A stretch of DNA of 19,165 bases from Verrucomicrobia bacterium UBA3063 (GTDB lineage: Bacteria > Verrucomicrobiota > Verrucomicrobiia > Methylacidiphilales > Verrucolacustridaceae). The DNA lies in contig DFCD01000172.1 in assembly GCA_002366885.1 (NCBI GenBank), positions 1 to 19,165 of the forward strand. Reading direction: 5' to 3'. The translations under genes were made by a program, and so were the position numbers. Below, one piece after another: positions 17,301-19,165 of the stretch. Below the pieces are notes generated by a model that ran no database searches, was not told the DNA's origin, and saw only the letters and a list, made by a program, of their open reading frames with translations. Position 1 is the first letter of the stretch. Every line of letters starts with the position of its first letter.

Positions 17301-17824
17301 TCCGCACCGGGCCGGTCGATCTGCACCCACCAAGGATCGTCGGCGGCGAAGAGGCTGGACACCGGAAGGGTGGTGTTGGTGATAGTGGCCGTGGTGTTGT
17401 GGTTGTCCACGTGGAGCCAAAGGGGATTGCCATACATTCCCAGCTTCATGCCCCGGGATTTGAGGTTGGCCGCCCACCAGGCGAAGTCTTTTTCCCAATT
17501 CCGGGAATGGGTGAGGCGGTAGCCGTTGGCATTGATCTTGGTCGTGTCACCCCAGCCATCGACACAGACCATGTTGTATCCAAAAGGCTTGAGCTTCGCC
17601 TCGACCATGTCGACGTGGGCGGAAAATTCCGACTCCGGCATATAGTTCTGCGAACCGGGCAATCCCGTCCGCTCCCGCATGATGTGGTATTCATAAATAC
17701 TCGAATAAAGGGGAGCCTTGTAGGGATTCGTAGGGAATGGCTGGGAATGAGCAATCTGGTGGAAAAATACCCAGAAAAGACCCAGGGCCGGCCAGGCTTT
17801 TAAAATGCGTAAACTGTTCACCAT
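14330..17824 (-). CDS. Secreted multidomain GH27 isomaltodextranase-like enzyme
   Basis: The protein has 1164 residues. The signal peptide covers ~1-28 (LKAWPALGLFWVFFHQIAHS). The GH27-type barrel covers ~40-345: VCVDGWGD (87-93), GIDYLRVDFLSW with nucleophile Asp196, and RINEDTFFGGW with probable acid/base Asp269. A C-terminal beta domain ends near PAHGCRVFRL (~455). Added modules are: Big-1/Ig-like (~480-560); a starch-binding-like module (~569-672) also present in the protein encoded from 17932; a lectin/DUF1349-like sandwich (~688-858); another beta module (~862-950); Fn3-like (~965-1055); a calcium-binding repeat DQDGDGMINSAEE (~1066-1078); and a C-terminal Ig-like tail common in verrucomicrobial secreted proteins. 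GH27 includes alpha-galactosidase and isomalto-dextranase; the neighbouring GH66 favours the latter (inference). No Shine-Dalgarno precedes the ATG. Confidence 0.82.
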   Translation of the reverse strand: MVNSLRILKAWPALGLFWVFFHQIAHSQPFPTNPYKAPLYSSIYEYHIMRERTGLPGSQNYMPESEFSAHVDMVEAKLKPFGYNMVCVDGWGDTTKINANGYRLTHSRNWEKDFAWWAANLKSRGMKLGMYGNPLWLHVDNHNTTATITNTTLPVSSLFAADDPWWVQIDRPGAEAYVKGYIKYFADMGIDYLRVDFLSWYETGTDRYLTGTVPNTRAGGHPTQYATALRWMREAADQYGVFLSLVMPHLYNEAATEQLYGHMIRINEDTFFGGWTRWNNEARGSKRVGWSVFANPMDGLTYWSSIAGRGKMILDPDFIRLNTFVSDEERKTVISSCLLAGAAVTVSDTVPTLGRHLWLYTNPEMLALNQDGFVGKPLTNDVTSINSQIWTGQMSNGDWIVGLLNREDTPQTRTLNLSQIGLSSARVRDLWQHADLGTASALSYSIPAHGCRVFRLAPSAASLSGFPAIRLGSLTTDTVAGASGGLRARAIWTVTDGSGNPASGATLTASFLGSFQETLSGVTDSAGKVTLVSSNTVTETPKIQVEVLDVRKSGYVYAADLNQTNTVLAGSRMFAGGNFTEWRLQDIPMRWVDGAWQADRVPLGTHLYPGMSNNYQIKFADDLYFQGTDWGGATGPNGIAITPTTSNLLLSIATNGLYNLRFSPTTRSYQITNEWASTDVGAVGAVGWTVSTGPRSYLLRASGADIESTNDELHFLWQSRTGDLDLQAKVSHLAPTDPWAKAGLMVRSTTNPGSRHASIFVTPDNVAGADNGVILQRRNSTGGSTTKTLQAGFSAPAWLRLRKTGTTFEGYYSTNGQAWILLGTTNVSSIGTTFLVGLAACGHSDGTLTEAQFDEVYLRTNTTNFSWSPASPVRGQQATLTYFAGGRSLSNSAAVMARIRPNNGTEEILPFPPMTRVSPDIWTMTYPVPSGATNLAFSFVNSSGLTDTGGTVTTATASSAAPNAPPAVSGTPIGPNPYPYTTSSSIKFTWSPAASSDGFAAIYRVIVNKNGVSTTSLTGLTEISVLGSIGDQISVSVQALHSLDYSQTSAMGTASLTNTFLNPSTDQDGDGMINSAEEIAGTNPMNPQSVFQVSQLQPGAGTMTLTWPSVPGKTYQVQWSDSLSSSSFNSMQGITVAASAGSTTSWTDANPGPSRRFYKVIVTP

Positions 17825-17841
17825 CTGAAATTTATTTTAAA

Positions 17842-17890
17842 GATGATTAGTCAATGTGCAACGACCGGATGGTTTAACTGTTTAATCATC
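17842..17890. repeat. Inverted repeat framing the GH27/P3 promoter region
   Basis: GATGATTA (17842-17849) and TAATCATC (17883-17890) are exact inverted copies 33 bases apart. The right arm overlaps operator-like motif B. This could be an additional dyad for a regulator or a transcript hairpin; eight base pairs in an A+T-rich spacer may be chance. Confidence 0.4.
17871..17889. promoter_or_regulatory. Operator-like motif B between the GH27-like gene and P3
   Basis: The sequence shares the exact 14-mer GTTTAACTGTTTAA with motif A (7344-7357) and continues with TCAT. It lies 46 bp from the GH27-like start and 42 bp from the P3 start, central in a 107-bp divergent spacer, as motif A is in its own spacer. 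Confidence 0.6.
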
Positions 17891-17931
17891 CTCCCTTTGA
17901 TTTGCGTTTATCGCGATATTAGCATCTTGAT

Positions 17932-19165
17932 ATGAAGTGTTTGCGTGATGTGGCACGCGTCCAACGGAGGGTGCCAAAAAATAGATGCCATTTAGGTCTC
18001 CTCCTTCTGGTTCTTCTTATCGTGTCACCCTTGTGGCGTGCGCAGGGTCAGACCGTAGTTGCCCAGGACAGTGCCACCAACGCCGCATACAACGCTGGTT
18101 TTGGGAACTCCAATTCTGGAACCGGCTTTGGGGCTTGGAGTTACAGCGGCACCTCCGGCACGGGATTTGCAGGTCGCTACATCAGTGCCACCAATACGAA
18201 CGGCACCGTCTCGGGTATTTCCGGTTTTACCGGGAGAGCCTGGGCCTTGTTTGCCAATCCCACAAACTCCGGGGCTTACGCCTCCGTGGCGCGCGGTATC
18301 TCCAACGGCTTGGGGGTAGGGCAGATCTTCAGCTTTCGGTGGGGGTTGAATTTTGATTCTGCCGCGGCCAGCGGCAGCAAGGGATTCCGCCTGTTGGCTG
18401 GCGGCACCAATTCCAACAACGCCGTTCTCACTTTGTCCATGTCCAATAATGCTCAGATCCGTGCCAACGGGGCCCTTTTAACAACCAACTACGGCACCCA
18501 GTCCTTTGTCGTGAATATTGAGCGCCGGACTTCCACCCAACTGCGGGTTTATGGAACCGGGCGGAATGGTTCGGAGACGTTCGACTTGGTGGTGCCCGTT
18601 TCCGGATCCTTGCCGGATCAGATCCAATGGTATGCCAACCAGATGAGCAGCGGGGGCGAACGGGAGCCGAGATTTAGCGAATTTCAGATTGTGCAAAGCA
18701 ATCTGCCTTCGGCCACCCCGAGTAACCGCTTGGTCACGATCGCAGGGAGTTTCCAAGGATGGAACGCGGCCGCCACAAATACCGGCACCCTGAGCAACAA
18801 TGTCATGTCGGCTGTCCCTGGTCAGACCAACGCCTACGTGCTGAACTACTACGCCTCCCAGGCCGGTTCCTTTCTTTTTAAGTTCACTGACGGCACCTTC
18901 ACCGGCGCCCGCAGTCCCTGGGGAATGTCCCCCTTGGCGGGCTATGCCATGACCCAAAAAGGCAATGGGGGTGATATTCCCCTGATCATCACCAACCGAG
19001 GCCTGCACACTTTTCAATTCAACCCGGAAACCCTGGCCTATAGCGTGGCCCGTGCCTCCTATGCTAATTACGCCGCTTTCGCCGCCGCCTACCAGATCGG
19101 GGCGGGTACCGACGATGCGGACGGGGACGGGTTGACCAATCAGGAGGAGTTTGCCGCCGGCACCG
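17932..19165 (+). CDS. Secreted protein P3: shared domain plus starch-binding-like module (3' end outside window)
   Basis: There are 411 codons from the ATG at 17932 to the window edge with no stop. The signal peptide follows a basic N-terminus (HLGLLLLVLLIVSPLWRAQG, cleavage near residue 37-39). Residues ~40-262 are the shared P1/P2/P3 domain (AAYNAGF, GTGFGAW, GRAWALFANPTNSGAY, LGVGQIFSFRWGLNF, KGFRLL). Residues ~264-372 (TIAGSFQGWN ... LHTFQFNPETLAYSV) resemble the module at ~569-672 of the divergent GH27-like enzyme, and SusE/SusF-type starch-binding folds. DADGDGLTNQEEF (~394-406) is a calcium-binding repeat, usually followed by further beta domains or a sorting tail. No Shine-Dalgarno is visible; GTG codons at 17950 and 17971 are alternative starts. 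Role inferred: binding alpha-glucan at the cell surface. Confidence 0.83.
   Translation, partial: MKCLRDVARVQRRVPKNRCHLGLLLLVLLIVSPLWRAQGQTVVAQDSATNAAYNAGFGNSNSGTGFGAWSYSGTSGTGFAGRYISATNTNGTVSGISGFTGRAWALFANPTNSGAYASVARGISNGLGVGQIFSFRWGLNFDSAAASGSKGFRLLAGGTNSNNAVLTLSMSNNAQIRANGALLTTNYGTQSFVVNIERRTSTQLRVYGTGRNGSETFDLVVPVSGSLPDQIQWYANQMSSGGEREPRFSEFQIVQSNLPSATPSNRLVTIAGSFQGWNAAATNTGTLSNNVMSAVPGQTNAYVLNYYASQAGSFLFKFTDGTFTGARSPWGMSPLAGYAMTQKGNGGDIPLIITNRGLHTFQFNPETLAYSVARASYANYAAFAAAYQIGAGTDDADGDGLTNQEEFAAGT

Noticed and set aside
17834..17861. Possible promoter for the GH27-like gene on the minus strand (TTGCAC, 16 bases, TAAAAT)
   Set aside because: The -10 fits, but the -35 matches only in TTG and the implied leader would be only a few bases. 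Not strong enough to list as a feature.

Overview
The window looks like a carbohydrate-utilisation locus of a Verrucomicrobiota-type bacterium. This rests on sequence character alone: a PEP-CTERM tail on an autotransporter-repeat protein, large secreted enzymes ending in calcium-binding DxDGDG repeats plus an Ig-like tail, a LacI regulator of the verrucomicrobial style, and G+C-rich coding with weak Shine-Dalgarno sites. I cannot name a genus.

Layout. 2-1867 (+) is the 3' part of a GH31 alpha-glucosidase. It converges on a tight minus-strand operon (7290 to 1897): a GH66 dextranase-like lipoprotein, a solute-binding lipoprotein and two CUT1-type sugar permeases, joined by two ATGA overlaps and a 2-nt gap. 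Divergent from it, 7405-9215 (+) encodes a LacI-family regulator translationally coupled to a small secreted protein (P1). 9256-10404 (-) is the MalK/UgpC-type ATPase that probably energises the permeases. Divergent from it, 10590-13958 (+) is a 1122-residue secreted protein with autotransporter-associated repeats and a PEP-CTERM tail (P2). A repeat-rich convergent gap (13959-14329) follows. 14330-17824 (-) is a large multidomain GH27 isomaltodextranase-like enzyme, and divergent from it 17932 to the window end (+) is a third secreted protein (P3), cut by the edge.

Function. GH66, GH27 and GH31 enzymes with an oligosaccharide ABC importer make a coherent pathway for alpha-1,6-glucan (dextran): outside cleavage by GH66 and GH27, uptake of isomalto-oligosaccharides, and hydrolysis to glucose by GH31. 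The substrate is inferred from family assignments.

Main unusual features. (1) P1, P2 and P3 share an unnamed domain of about 200 residues in three different architectures. (2) All three divergent intergenic regions carry a similar TAACTGTT-type operator-like motif about 42-53 bp from the start codons, suggesting one small regulon of the LacI protein. (3) Each divergent pair places a catabolic or transport gene on the minus strand opposite a shared-domain protein, or the regulator plus such a protein, on the plus strand.
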